Source: a bacterium
GTDB taxonomy: Bacteria; UBA10199; DSSB01
Assembly (NCBI GenBank): GCA_035281585.1
Contig: DATEDP010000061.1
Span: 1 to 42,547 of the forward strand
Direction of reading: 5' to 3'
DNA length: 42,547 nt
In this document: one piece after another, positions 8,233 through 16,812 of the stretch
Numbering within the stretch: the stretch's first letter is position 1
Layout of the letters: every line of letters begins with the position of its first letter
Translations under genes and position numbers: made by a program
The notes under the pieces: model-generated
The model's input: the letters and a program-made list of their open reading frames with translations, nothing else
The model's database searches: none
What the model was told of the DNA's origin: nothing

Positions 8233-8284
8233 GGGCGACCCTTGCGGTCGCCCTCTCCAGGGCAGCCGCAAGGGCTGCCCCTAC
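8229..8284. repeat. Palindromic repeat, family C, complete copy between convergent genes
   Basis: Near-perfect 56-bp palindrome: GTAGGGGC, CCCTTGCGG and GCCC, a 6-nt loop, then the inverse ending GGGCTGCCCCTAC. Inner differences are compensatory (GA/TC versus AG/CT), keeping every base paired. It supplies the TAG stop of the HxlR gene on the plus strand and the TAG stop of the M50 peptidase gene on the minus strand. The hairpin may also act as a bidirectional 3'-end structure. Confidence 0.9.
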
Positions 8285-9414
8285 CGCCCCCGGAAATCTT
8301 TCCCCAGCTCGGCTTTCAGAAAATCCAGCAGCTCTTGGGCGGTGATCAGGCCCAGCACCTTGGCTCCCTCGGTCACGAAGAGAGTCAGCTTGCCGCGCTT
8401 GATCGTTTCAAGGGCGCTCCAAGCGCTGGTCTGGGGGCCGACACTGAGATCGCGCCAAGCCGGATTGGAGAAATCCCCGACCGTGGCTCGTTGCCAATCG
8501 CCCCATTGGACCTCGCGGAGGCGGTTGGTCTCCAAGAACCCGACCAGCTCGCCGGAATGGGTGACCGGATAACAGGAAAAGGTCGCGATCTGTCCGATCC
8601 GGTTGGGCAGCTCGCTCAAGCGCTCCTCGGGGTGAAGCTCGATGAAGGAGGTCTGCATGAGGCTTCCGACCGGAGTTTTCTCCAGGGCCTTTTTGAGAAC
8701 GACCTGCTCCTCGCTGGCCCGCGAAGCCTGCTGGAGGAAAAACCCGATCATGATGTACCAAAGGCCGCCGAAAGTCCGGCCACGGGCGATGGCGAAAACA
8801 CCGTAGGCCACCAAGAGCCAGCCGAAGCCCCAGCCGATCTTGGCCGCCACCTTGGTCGCCCAATCATAATTTTTCTTGATCGCCCACAGCACCGAGCGGA
8901 AAACCCGGCCGCCGTCGAGCGGAAAGGCCGGCACCAAATTGAAGGCCGCCAGCATCAAGTTCATGAAACCCAGATAATAAAAAATGAGCTGAAGGGAGCG
9001 GTTGCCGTCGCTCAAGTCGATCCAGTGATGCAAATAGAAGAAGATCAGGCCCAGCACCCCGCTGGCCAGCGGACCCACGATCGACATGAAGAATTCGACC
9101 TTGGGCGAGGCGGCCTCCTCCCGCATCTCGGCCACGCCGCCGAAGATGAACAGCGTGATGCCGTCAATTTTCATCTTGTAATGCCGCCCGACCACCGAAT
9201 GGGCCAGCTCATGGAAAAGAATCGAAAGGAAGAGCCCGACCGCGGCGACGAAGGCCATGGCCCAATAAGCGCTCACCGGCATGCCGGGGTGGTTCACCGG
9301 AAAAAAACCTTGAGCCAAGCTGTAGGTCACCAAGAGAACGATGACGAGCCAGCTCAAATCGATTCGAATCGGAAAACCCAGCAGTTTGAAGATTTCAATC
9401 CGTTTACCGAACAC
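8281..9414 (-). CDS. Site-2-protease-family M50 zinc metallopeptidase with CBS domains
   Basis: 377 residues. The start is GTG 9414, preceded by GGAG. Membrane segments occupy about 15-240; the zinc site is HELAH (68-72) with the second metal motif NLVPAFPLDGGR (159-170). The C-terminal third (about 250-377) resembles a CBS pair (SLMQTSFIELHPEERLSELP, GLITAQELLDFL). This is the Rip3/YwhC-like group of intramembrane proteases, distinct from the RseP-type protein at 21667-23025. CBS domains usually bind adenosyl nucleotides and may gate the protease. The substrate is unknown. Divergent from the PDH operon; the stop codon lies in the family C repeat. Confidence 0.9.
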   Translation of the reverse strand: MFGKRIEIFKLLGFPIRIDLSWLVIVLLVTYSLAQGFFPVNHPGMPVSAYWAMAFVAAVGLFLSILFHELAHSVVGRHYKMKIDGITLFIFGGVAEMREEAASPKVEFFMSIVGPLASGVLGLIFFYLHHWIDLSDGNRSLQLIFYYLGFMNLMLAAFNLVPAFPLDGGRVFRSVLWAIKKNYDWATKVAAKIGWGFGWLLVAYGVFAIARGRTFGGLWYIMIGFFLQQASRASEEQVVLKKALEKTPVGSLMQTSFIELHPEERLSELPNRIGQIATFSCYPVTHSGELVGFLETNRLREVQWGDWQRATVGDFSNPAWRDLSVGPQTSAWSALETIKRGKLTLFVTEGAKVLGLITAQELLDFLKAELGKDFRGR

Positions 9415-9487
9415 CGTGACTCCGCAAATTGTTCACCCGAGGCCCAGCTTGCTGCATCGAGTCATTTTTTTCAAGAATTTCAGGAAC

Positions 9488-9516
9488 TTGTCTTTTAAAA
9501 CGCGGGACCTTAGAAT
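9488..9516 (+). promoter_or_regulatory. Sigma-70-type promoter of the pyruvate dehydrogenase operon
   Basis: TTGTCT (9488-9493) and TAGAAT (9511-9516, 5 of 6) are separated by exactly 17 nt. Transcription would begin near 9523, leaving a leader of only about 12 nt that carries GAGGTG before the ATG at 9535. Confidence 0.6.
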
Positions 9517-9534
9517 CCGGCTTAGAGGTGTCCA

Positions 9535-10638
9535 ATGCCCCGAGTCGTTCTGGAGAATTTTTCCGTCGAAGGGCTGTCGATCCTCGATCCCGACGGCCGC
9601 GCCGATCCCGAGCTCGAGCCGAAAATTCCCGACGCCCAGCTCAAACGCATCTTTCAAGACATGCTCCTGGCCCGAGAGTTCGACCTTCGCTCGATCGCGA
9701 TGCAGCGGCAAGGCCGAATGGGAACCTATGCGCCGGCCACCGGTCAAGAGGCGATCCCGATCGCGGTCGCGGCGGCGCTTCAGCCGGGAGACTGGGCGGC
9801 GCCTTCCTTCCGCGAGCAAGGGCTCTTTCTCGCCCGGGGGCTCAAGCCTTCGACGCTCTTCCTTTTCTTCATGGGCAGCGAGGAAGGCAACCGCCTGCCT
9901 CGGCGCTACCGCACCCTCCCCTTCTGCGTGCCCTGCGCCACCCAAGTCCTCCATGCGGTCGGCTTGGCGATGGCCGCCAAGTACAAGAAAGATCCGGCGG
10001 TGGTCGCGACTTTCTTCGGCGACGGCGCGACCAGCGAGGGCGATTTCCACGAGGCCATGAATTTCGCCGGGGTCTACCGGACTCCGAATCTCTTCATCTG
10101 CCAAAACAACCAGTGGGCGATCTCGACCGCCCGCGAGGCCCAAACCCGCAGCGCCACCTTGGCGCAAAAGGCCTTGGCTTACGGCTTTCCCGGACTGCAG
10201 GTCGACGGCAACGATGTGCTGGCGGTCTACGCCGCGACTCGCGAAGCCGCCGACCGGGCCCGCAGCGGCGGCGGCCCGGCGCTGCTGGAGTGCCTGACCT
10301 ATCGCCTCGGTGTCCACACCACCTCCGACGATCCCAGCCGATACCGCCGCGAGTCCGAGGTCGAAGCCTGGCAGTCCAAAGATCCGATTTTGCGCTTCGA
10401 AAAATATTTGCTGGCCAAGGGCGTGATTCAGGACGGCGACCGTGAACGATGGACCGCCGAGCTGGGCGAGCAGCTCAAGACGGCGGCGGCCGAGGCCGAG
10501 GCGATCTGCCGCAATTTGAGCCCCGACGAGATGTTCACCTACATGTATGCCGAGCTGCCGGAGTTCCTCAAAACCGAGCGCGAGGAGGTCCTGTCGTTGA
10601 GCTCGGCCTTGGAAGTCCCGGGGAGGGCCCATGGATAA
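9535..10638 (+). CDS. pdhA: Pyruvate dehydrogenase E1 component, alpha subunit
   Basis: 367 residues. Catalyses the ThDP-dependent decarboxylation of pyruvate as an alpha2beta2 enzyme with the next gene product. The ThDP motif starts with [18 protein letters not shown] at 162-179 and closes with NN at 191-192; [13 protein letters not shown] and [11 protein letters not shown] are typical of E1 alpha. The phosphorylation-loop region is [14 protein letters not shown]. First gene of a four-gene operon with E1 beta (8-bp overlap), E2 and E3. A branched-chain 2-oxoacid E1 alpha is similar, so the substrate assignment rests on family resemblance; pyruvate is the more likely. Confidence 0.9.
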   Translation: MPRVVLENFSVEGLSILDPDGRADPELEPKIPDAQLKRIFQDMLLAREFDLRSIAMQRQGRMGTYAPATGQEAIPIAVAAALQPGDWAAPSFREQGLFLARGLKPSTLFLFFMGSEEGNRLPRRYRTLPFCVPCATQVLHAVGLAMAAKYKKDPAVVATFFGDGATSEGDFHEAMNFAGVYRTPNLFICQNNQWAISTAREAQTRSATLAQKALAYGFPGLQVDGNDVLAVYAATREAADRARSGGGPALLECLTYRLGVHTTSDDPSRYRRESEVEAWQSKDPILRFEKYLLAKGVIQDGDRERWTAELGEQLKTAAAEAEAICRNLSPDEMFTYMYAELPEFLKTEREEVLSLSSALEVPGRAHG

Positions 10639-11605
10639 GGTCACCTTGGTCCAAGCGGTCAACCAAGCCCTGCAAAAGGCGATGCAGGAGGACCCCAATG
10701 TCCTGCTGCTGGGCCAGGATATCGGACGGGCCGGCGGGGTTTTCCGAGCCACTGAGGGGCTTTTGGAGCGCTTCGGCGCGGAGCGGGTCCTCGATACGCC
10801 ATTGGCCGAGGCCGCCATCCTCGGCTGCGCCGTCGGCATGGCGCTTTACGGGCTCAAGCCGGTGGCCGAGATGCAATTTTCCGGCTTCGCCTATCAAGCC
10901 TTTCATCAGGTCGAACAGCACGTCTCGCGTTACCGCAACCGAACTCGGGGCGAATTCCCCTTGAGCATGGTGATTCGGATGCCTTACGGCGGCGGCGTGC
11001 GGGCCTTCGAGCACCACTCCGAGAGCCGCGAATCCTACTATGTCCACACCCCCGGCTTGAAGGTCGTCATCCCCTCGAACCCCCGCGATGCCTACGGACT
11101 GCTGCAATCGGCGATCCGGGACCCCGATCCGGTCGTCTTCATGGAGCCGAAGCGAATCTACCGGAGCTTCAAGGAAGCCTTGCCGGTGGAAGAAGAGACG
11201 ATTCCCCTCGGCCAAGCCAAAATCGTCCGGCCGGGCGAGGAGCTCACGCTGATCAGCTACGGCGCGATGATGCCGGTGGCGTTGGAAGCGGCCGACCAGC
11301 TGGGGGCCGACCACTCGATCGAGGTCATCGATCTGCGGACCCTTTCGCCGCTCGACCGGCCGTCCCTCGTCAACTCGGTGAAGAAGACCGGACGGGCGGT
11401 GGTGGTGCATGAGGCGCCTCGGCAGCTGGGCATGGGGGCGGAGATTTCGGCGCTCTTGATGGAGGAAGCCTTCCTCTATTTGAAGGCACCGGTGGCCCGA
11501 GTCAGCGGCTATGACGTCATCATGCCCTATTACCAGCTGGAAAATGAGTATCTGCCCAGCGTCGGAAGGGTCGTTCAAGCCATTCGCGAAACTTTGACTT
11601 ATTAG
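10631..11605 (+). CDS. pdhB: Pyruvate dehydrogenase E1 component, beta subunit
   Basis: 324 residues, the standard transketolase-like E1 beta length. GGAGGG precedes the ATG, which overlaps the end of the alpha gene, implying translational coupling. Family signatures: [53 protein letters not shown], and a C-terminal domain with [12 protein letters not shown] and [19 protein letters not shown]. With the alpha subunit it forms the active site that decarboxylates the 2-oxoacid and acylates the lipoyl domain of E2. Confidence 0.92.
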   Translation: MDKVTLVQAVNQALQKAMQEDPNVLLLGQDIGRAGGVFRATEGLLERFGAERVLDTPLAEAAILGCAVGMALYGLKPVAEMQFSGFAYQAFHQVEQHVSRYRNRTRGEFPLSMVIRMPYGGGVRAFEHHSESRESYYVHTPGLKVVIPSNPRDAYGLLQSAIRDPDPVVFMEPKRIYRSFKEALPVEEETIPLGQAKIVRPGEELTLISYGAMMPVALEAADQLGADHSIEVIDLRTLSPLDRPSLVNSVKKTGRAVVVHEAPRQLGMGAEISALLMEEAFLYLKAPVARVSGYDVIMPYYQLENEYLPSVGRVVQAIRETLTY

Positions 11606-11664
11606 ATTTTGTTTGAGTCATCGGTCATCTTGGGCGACCCTTGTCTTTGTCTAGCCGGAGGTGA

Positions 11665-12990
11665 ATGGTGGCCCAAGAATTCCGTTTTCCCGATCTCGGC
11701 GAAGGCGTCGCCGAAGGTGAGCTGGTCAAGTGGTTGGTCAAGGAAGGCGACGAGGTCAAAGAAGACCAGGACGTCGCCGAAGTCGAAACCGACAAGGCCT
11801 TGGTCAATATCCCCTCGCCCTACTCGGGCAAAGTCGCGAAGCTGCATTTCAAGGAAGGCGATAAGGTGCCGGTCGGAGCGGTGCTGATGAGCTTCGACGG
11901 CGGCAGCGGCGCTCCGGAGAAAAAAGAGGAACCGAAGGAAGAGCCGAAGAAGGAAGAATCCAAGAAAGAAGCGCCGCCCGAAGAAAAAGCCCCCGCCGAG
12001 GAGAAAGCCGAGCCGAAAGAGAAAAAGCCTCCTCCGGCCGAGGCCAAGCCGGCCGCCAAAGAGCCCCAGCTGCCGGTCCTCGCCACCCCCCATGTCCGCA
12101 AGCTGGCCCGCGAGCTCGGCATCGACATCGAGCAGGTTCGGGGCAGCGGCGAAAACGGCCGGGTGACCGAGGAAGACCTGCGCGGCTTTTCCAAACCCAA
12201 GGCCGAAAGCCCGGCCAAAGCCGCCGAGGCGCCGGCCAAGCCCGTCGCCAAAGCCGAGGCGCCGCCGCCCCAGGAAGAAAGCTTCGGGCCGGTCGAGCGC
12301 ATTCCGCTCAAGGGCATCCGGCGGAAGATCAGCGAGCACATGCTCCAAGCGGCCGATCAGGCCGTCATGGTCACCCACATCGACGAGGCCCGAGTCGACG
12401 CCCTGCTCCAGCTGCGCAAGGAAAAGAAGAAATACGCCGAGGAACGGGGGGTCAAGCTGACTCTCCTCCCCTTCCTGATGAAAGCCTGCGTGATCGCCCT
12501 TAAAAATTATCCCTACCTCAACGCCAGCCTGGTCGGCGAAGAGATCGTCCTGCGGCGCTATTTCCACTTTGGTTTCGCGGTCGACACCGAGGCCGGATTG
12601 ATGGTGCCGGTGATCCGCGACGTCGACCAGAAGAGCATCCTCCGCTTGGCGGCCGAGCTCTCCGACTTGAGCGAAAAGGCTCGCGACCGCAGCATCGCCC
12701 GGGAGAATCTCCTCGGCCATAGCTTCTCGATCACCAATATCGGGAGCATCGGCGGCCGGGCCTTCACCCCGATCATTCACTATCCCGACTCGGCCATCCT
12801 GGGCCTGGGCCGGACCTACGAGGCGCCGGTCGTCGCCGACGGCGAGATCAAGATCTCCAACCTGCTCCCGCTCTGCCTGACCTTCGATCACCGGGTCACC
12901 GACGGCGCCACCGCCGCCCGCTTCGTCAACGAGATCATCAAGTACCTGGGGGATCCGGACCTTCTCCTGCTCGACGACGGGGAGGCCTGA
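11665..12990 (+). CDS. pdhC: Dihydrolipoamide acetyltransferase (E2) of pyruvate dehydrogenase
   Basis: 441 residues. A perfect GGAGGTGA directly precedes ATG 11665; the GTG three bases later would be better spaced and is an alternative start. Domains: one lipoyl domain (1-78) with the lipoylated lysine K44 in VETDKALV; an extremely Lys/Glu/Pro/Ala-rich flexible linker (about 84-134); a peripheral-subunit-binding domain (about 139-175, TPHVRKLARELGIDI); a second linker; and the catalytic core (about 210-441) with the active-site motif FDHRVTDG (His409, Asp413). It transfers acetyl from lipoamide to CoA and forms the complex core. Only one lipoyl domain, unlike the three in E. coli AceF. Confidence 0.93.
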   Translation: MVAQEFRFPDLGEGVAEGELVKWLVKEGDEVKEDQDVAEVETDKALVNIPSPYSGKVAKLHFKEGDKVPVGAVLMSFDGGSGAPEKKEEPKEEPKKEESKKEAPPEEKAPAEEKAEPKEKKPPPAEAKPAAKEPQLPVLATPHVRKLARELGIDIEQVRGSGENGRVTEEDLRGFSKPKAESPAKAAEAPAKPVAKAEAPPPQEESFGPVERIPLKGIRRKISEHMLQAADQAVMVTHIDEARVDALLQLRKEKKKYAEERGVKLTLLPFLMKACVIALKNYPYLNASLVGEEIVLRRYFHFGFAVDTEAGLMVPVIRDVDQKSILRLAAELSDLSEKARDRSIARENLLGHSFSITNIGSIGGRAFTPIIHYPDSAILGLGRTYEAPVVADGEIKISNLLPLCLTFDHRVTDGATAARFVNEIIKYLGDPDLLLLDDGEA

Positions 12991-12993
12991 GGC

Positions 12994-14421
12994 ATGGTCG
13001 TCGGCAACCTTTCCGAATTCACCGAAACGGTGGTGATCGGGGCCGGCCCCGGCGGCTACGTGGCGGCGATCCGTCTGGCTCAGCTCGGCAAGGAAGTGAC
13101 GCTCGTCCACAACGAAAACCTGCCCGGCGGCGTCTGCCTGCTCCGGGGCTGCATCCCCTCCAAGGCCTTGATCGAAGCCGCCAACTTCTACCGCCGGCTG
13201 GGCCGGGCCGCCGACTTCGGGATCGAGATCGGTTCGGCCAAGGTTGACTGGCTCAAGCTCTTGCAGTGGAAGGACGGGATCGTCGAGAAGCTCGGGAAAG
13301 GCGTCGAAACCCTGCTCAAGCAAAACGGCGTCGCCACCGTCCGCGGAACGGCCGTCTTCGAGGATGAAAAAACGCTGGCGATCCAAACCGACGGCGGGCT
13401 CCAACGCTTGAGCTTCGGCAAGGCCGTCATTGCCGTCGGCAGCCGGCCCCGGTCCCTACCGGGAATGAATTTCGACGGCGAGCTTATCCTTTCCTCCGAC
13501 GACATCTTACGGCTGCCGGAAATTCCGGCCAGTCTCTTGGTCGTCGGCGGCGGCTACATCGGGTTGGAGCTGGGCCAGGTGTTCGCCAAGCTCGGCTCCC
13601 AGGTGACGATCGTCGAGGCCTTGCCTGAGCTATTGAGCGGCCTGGAAGGCCCCTTGGTCCGTCCGGTCAAACGGCGATTGGAAGAGCTGGGCGTCGAGAT
13701 ATTCCTGAAAACCCAGCTCGAGAGCGGAAAGGCTCAGAACCGTGGCGTCGACGTTCATCTGAAGCCGGCCGAGGGCCAAGCCTTCGACCGTCGCTTCGAT
13801 CGAGTCTTGGTCGCGATCGGCCGGGTTCCCAACAGCGACCGGATTCAAGCCGCCAAGGCCGGGCTAAAGCTCGACCCAAAAGGCTATATCGCGGTCGACC
13901 GGCGCCAGGCCACCAACCTGCCCCACCTCTACGCCATCGGCGACGTCGCCGGCGGCATCCAGCTCGCCCACAAGGCCAGCCGCGAAGGCGTGGTCGCCGC
14001 CGCCAATATCGCCGGCCAGCCCGATGCCTTCGACAACCAGGTGCCGGCGGTGATCTTCTCCGACCCCGAGATCGCCTACGTCGGGATGAGCGAGAGCCAG
14101 GCCAAAGAAAAAGGCATCGAGACCAAGTCGGGCATGTTCGGATTCGGGGCCAACGCCCGGGCCATGACCCTCGACGACGCCGAGGGCTTCGTGAAGACGG
14201 TGGCCGAAAAAAAGAGCGGCCGCCTGCTCGGGGTCCAGATGGTCGGCCCCCACGTCTCCGACCTCATCGCCGAGGCGGCCCTGGCCCTCGAGATGGGCGC
14301 GATGGCCGAGGACCTGAGCCTGACCATCCACCCCCACCCCACGCTGAGCGAGGCCCTCCACGAGGCCGCCGAATCGGCGCTCGGCCTGTCGATCCACCGC
14401 TACGAGAAGCGTGGCAAATAG
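12994..14421 (+). CDS. lpdA: Dihydrolipoyl dehydrogenase (E3)
   Basis: 475 residues. An N-terminal FAD-binding Rossmann motif (VIGAGPGGYVAAIRLA) leads to the redox disulfide Cys48/Cys53 in GGVCLLRGCIPSKAL (the usual consensus is GGTCLNVGCIPSKAL). An NAD-binding GGGYIGLELG occurs mid-protein, and the C-terminal catalytic HPHPTLSE sits in the dimerisation domain. It starts 3 bp after the E2 stop with GGGGAGG upstream. It reoxidises dihydrolipoamide using NAD+, completing the PDH complex, and may also serve other lipoyl systems. Confidence 0.95.
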   Translation: MVVGNLSEFTETVVIGAGPGGYVAAIRLAQLGKEVTLVHNENLPGGVCLLRGCIPSKALIEAANFYRRLGRAADFGIEIGSAKVDWLKLLQWKDGIVEKLGKGVETLLKQNGVATVRGTAVFEDEKTLAIQTDGGLQRLSFGKAVIAVGSRPRSLPGMNFDGELILSSDDILRLPEIPASLLVVGGGYIGLELGQVFAKLGSQVTIVEALPELLSGLEGPLVRPVKRRLEELGVEIFLKTQLESGKAQNRGVDVHLKPAEGQAFDRRFDRVLVAIGRVPNSDRIQAAKAGLKLDPKGYIAVDRRQATNLPHLYAIGDVAGGIQLAHKASREGVVAAANIAGQPDAFDNQVPAVIFSDPEIAYVGMSESQAKEKGIETKSGMFGFGANARAMTLDDAEGFVKTVAEKKSGRLLGVQMVGPHVSDLIAEAALALEMGAMAEDLSLTIHPHPTLSEALHEAAESALGLSIHRYEKRGK

Positions 14422-14449
14422 TTAAAATTATTAGTATTTATATTATATA

Positions 14450-14469
14450 TATAATGTATATACATTGTA
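14450..14469. promoter_or_regulatory. AT-rich palindrome upstream of the RHH-like gene
   Basis: AATGTATATACATT is a perfect 14-bp palindrome (14453-14466), extending to 20 bp with one mismatched pair. It lies in an unusually AT-rich patch (14422-14475) inside GC-rich DNA, 36 bp upstream of the ATG at 14506. Candidate operator or promoter of that gene. Confidence 0.45.
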
Positions 14470-14505
14470 TTTGCCTAAAAGGCCGGATTGAAAAGGAAAT
14501 AACAA

Positions 14506-15006
14506 ATGAGACCGGTCACCGAAAAAGTTATCCAACGCCTGGCCTATGAAAAACTGTTGCTTGCGAACAAAATTCAGCCGCTTCGCAAAAAAATTACCCT
14601 CGAAGAATTCCTCGAAGCGGCCAAGGAGAAGCCGCGGATTTACAGCGCCCTCGCCGCCATACTCCTCCATAAGCCCAGAGTCTTCGACCGGCTCACCCGC
14701 GATTTGAGGCGGCATCCCGAGATCCAAGCGTTCGTCGACGAGCTTTTTCTTGAAACCCGGCCTAAAGCCAAGCTCTTCGGCCACGACAAGGCCTTCTATC
14801 AAAAGAGCGCCCGGACTTTTAAGGATTACCTCGAAAGCCAAAAGGCCAAGCGGAAGTCCCGCACTCTCCTGATCCGGCTCTCCGAGGAGGATCTCGAAGG
14901 CCTCCAACTCCTCACCAAGCAATTGGGCACCGGCAGCGTCTCCGAGACCATCCGTCGAATCGCCGGAGAAAAATTGCGGAAAGCCGATATCCCCTCCCCC
15001 CTTTGA
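14506..15006 (+). CDS. Unrecognised protein with ribbon-helix-helix-like C-terminus
   Basis: 166 residues, highly charged (Lys/Arg/Glu), with no signal peptide or membrane segment. I do not recognise the first 110 residues, which look all-helical (TLEEFLEAAKEKPRIYSALA). The end (about 117-160: SRTLLIRLSEEDLEGLQLL, TGSVSETIRRIAGEKL) has the strand-helix-helix pattern of CopG/Arc-type DNA-binding proteins. No toxin partner is visible next to it. The AT-rich upstream palindrome fits autoregulation. The last residues (IPSPL) and the TGA stop are encoded by the repeat starting at 14991, so the original C-terminus may have been altered by that insertion. Confidence 0.7.
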   Translation: MRPVTEKVIQRLAYEKLLLANKIQPLRKKITLEEFLEAAKEKPRIYSALAAILLHKPRVFDRLTRDLRRHPEIQAFVDELFLETRPKAKLFGHDKAFYQKSARTFKDYLESQKAKRKSRTLLIRLSEEDLEGLQLLTKQLGTGSVSETIRRIAGEKLRKADIPSPL

Positions 15007-15032
15007 AAAAGGGGGGGATCGAGGGGGGATTT
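14991..15032. repeat. Repeat family A, single-arm copy
   Basis: CCCTCCCCCCTTTGAAAAAG, a G-run, then GGGGGGATTT: the same arm that forms both ends of the elements at 23040-23153 and 25134-25246. It contains the TGA stop of the gene at 14506. Confidence 0.75.
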
Positions 15033-15043
15033 ATAACGGTGGC

Positions 15044-15091
15044 ATCTTCACGAACTCACGGGGTGAAATGCCGCGAAGGGGGGGTGAAGAT
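15044..15091. repeat. Inverted repeat just downstream of leuA
   Basis: ATCTTCAC (15044-15051) and GTGAAGAT (15084-15091) are perfect inverted copies enclosing a smaller TCACGGGGTGA hairpin. It lies about 10 nt past the leuA stop and could form a 3'-end structure on that mRNA, though no T-run follows. Confidence 0.5.
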
Positions 15092-15100
15092 CTGCCCGGA

Positions 15101-16624
15101 TTACACCCCTTCCCGCTTCGCCCTGAAATGCTCGAAGCGGTTCAAGGCGTTGAGATAGGCCTTGAGCGAGGCCTTGATGATGTCGGTGTCGGTGCCGACT
15201 CCGCGGACCTCGCGGCCATTGTCCTTCAAGGCGACGAGAACCTCGCCCTGAGCGTCGGCCCCGCCGGTGATGGCCTTGATGTTGAAGCCCGAAAGCTCGC
15301 CGGAGAATTGGGTGATCCGCTTCAAGGCCTTGAAAGAGGCGTCAACCGGGCCGACGCCCTTCTCGGAATCGGTCTTGGCTTGGCCGTCGATCTCGACCGT
15401 CACCTCGGCCTGGGGCGAGCCGTCGGAATCGCTGGTCACGCTGTAGCTTCGCAAGCGGTAGCGCTCCTCGCCTTCCTGCCGTTGCTCGAAGAGGATCACC
15501 TCGATGTCGTCGTCGAAGATTTCCTTCTTCTTGTCGGCCAAGGCCTTGAAGGCTTCGAAGACTTTCTCGAATTCGGCTTCCTCGAGCTCGTAGCCGAGCT
15601 CCTGAAGCCGCTGGCGGAAGGCATGGCGGCCCGAGTGCTTGCCCAAGACGAGCTTGGACTGGCTCCATCCAACCGACTCCGGCGTCATGATCTCGTAGGT
15701 CATGTTGTTCTTGAGCATCCCGTCCTGGTGGATCCCCGACTCATGGGCGAAGGCGTTCTCGCCGACCACCGCCTTGTTGGGCTGGACTTGGACGCCGGTG
15801 ATGAGACTCAAGAGCTTGCTGGTGTGATAGATCTGCTCGGTCTTGATCCGGCTGTCGCATTGGAAGAGCTCGCGCCGCACCTTGAGGGTCATGACGATCT
15901 CTTCCATCGCCGCGTTGCCGGCCCGCTCGCCGATCCCGTTGACCGTGCACTCGACTTGACGGGCGCCGGCCCGGATCGCGGCCAAGCTGTTGGCGACGGC
16001 GAGACCCAAGTCGTTGTGGCAGTGAACGCTGATCACCGCCTGCTCGATGTTGGGCACCGTCTTTTTCAAGTGGGTGATGAGGCTGAAGAACTCCTCGGGA
16101 TAAGTGTAGCCGACGGTGTCGGGGATGTTGACGGTCCGGGCGCCGGCCTCGATCACCGCCTGGATCACCTCCGACAAGTAGGAGCGGTCGCTGCGGGTCG
16201 AATCCTCGGCGCTGAACTCGACGTTGGCCGTGTAGGCGGCGGCATGCTTCACCGCCGCCACCGCGTCCTTCAAGACCTGGTCCCGGCTCTTGCCGAGCTT
16301 GTGCTTGAGGTGGAGATCGCTGGTCGCGATGAAGGTGTGAATCCGCGGGTCCTGGGCCTCGCGGATCGCGTCCCAACAGACGTCGATGTCCTTGAGGGTG
16401 GCCCGGGAAAGGCCGGCGACCGAGGAGCCCTCGATCTCGCGGGCGATGGCCTGGACCGCCGCGAAGTCGCCCTTGGAGGCGACCGGGAAGCCGGCCTCGA
16501 TGATGTCGACGCCCAATTTCGCGAGCTGGCGAGCCATCCGGAGCTTTTCGTCCAAGTCCATGCTGCAGCCCGGCGATTGCTCGCCGTCGCGGAGCGTCGT
16601 GTCGAATATTTTAACGATGTCCAT
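15101..16624 (-). CDS. leuA: 2-isopropylmalate synthase
   Basis: 507 residues. First committed step of leucine synthesis: acetyl-CoA plus 2-oxoisovalerate. The start is ATG 16624 because AGGAG precedes it and the protein there begins MDIVKIFDTTLRDGEQSPG, the family's catalytic N-terminus; the frame is open further upstream but through a family C repeat. The TIM barrel has SVHCHNDLGLAVANSLAAIR with the metal-binding His-x-His and GIGERAGNAAMEEIVM. The accessory LeuA dimer domain, seat of leucine feedback inhibition, spans roughly the last 120 residues (GPVDASFKALKRI, GVGTDTDIIKASLKAYLNAL). Last gene of the ilvB-ilvN-psd-pssA cluster, 188 bp after pssA. Confidence 0.95.
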   Translation of the reverse strand: MDIVKIFDTTLRDGEQSPGCSMDLDEKLRMARQLAKLGVDIIEAGFPVASKGDFAAVQAIAREIEGSSVAGLSRATLKDIDVCWDAIREAQDPRIHTFIATSDLHLKHKLGKSRDQVLKDAVAAVKHAAAYTANVEFSAEDSTRSDRSYLSEVIQAVIEAGARTVNIPDTVGYTYPEEFFSLITHLKKTVPNIEQAVISVHCHNDLGLAVANSLAAIRAGARQVECTVNGIGERAGNAAMEEIVMTLKVRRELFQCDSRIKTEQIYHTSKLLSLITGVQVQPNKAVVGENAFAHESGIHQDGMLKNNMTYEIMTPESVGWSQSKLVLGKHSGRHAFRQRLQELGYELEEAEFEKVFEAFKALADKKKEIFDDDIEVILFEQRQEGEERYRLRSYSVTSDSDGSPQAEVTVEIDGQAKTDSEKGVGPVDASFKALKRITQFSGELSGFNIKAITGGADAQGEVLVALKDNGREVRGVGTDTDIIKASLKAYLNALNRFEHFRAKREGV

Positions 16625-16652
16625 TTCGAATCTCCTGCGATTGTCATTCGGT

Positions 16653-16732
16653 GTAGGGGCACCCCTTGCGGGTGCCCGATCTGGGGCGAAGGCAATCTCC
16701 TCGCCTTGGGCACCCGCAAGGGGCGCCTCTAC
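16653..16732. repeat. Palindromic repeat, family C, long-loop copy in the leuA leader
   Basis: GTAGGGGCACCCCTTGCGGG..GCCC at the left and GGGCACCCGCAAGGGGCG..CTCTAC at the right, inverted, with about 31 nt between. Same family as 8229-8284 and 30401-30475. It lies in the pssA-leuA gap and could fold in the mRNA upstream of leuA. Confidence 0.85.
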
Positions 16733-16812
16733 GTGGATGACAGTCGTTTTCAATATGCCGCAAGCACCGGACGCAAGTCCAGTCGATCCCGCGTCACGGC
16801 TTGGGGCCGTTG

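Noticed and set aside
8281-9414. M50 peptidase (or RseP) as the processing enzyme for the Cys C-terminal tags
   Set aside because: Known C-terminal sorting enzymes for such tags are CPBP, rhomboid or exosortase types; proximity alone does not support an M50 role.
14422-14505. Intrinsic terminator after lpdA
   Set aside because: The stretch is AT-rich but has no GC stem followed by T-run.
16625-16753. Longer leuA start giving a 550-residue protein
   Set aside because: The extension translates a family C repeat; the start at 16624 has AGGAG and gives the normal LeuA N-terminus.
16756-16812. leu leader peptide or T-box upstream of leuA
   Set aside because: Two short hairpins (ACGGC/GCCGT; CTGGAC/GTCCGG) are present but no Leu-codon-rich ORF, T-box sequence or terminator/antiterminator pair.
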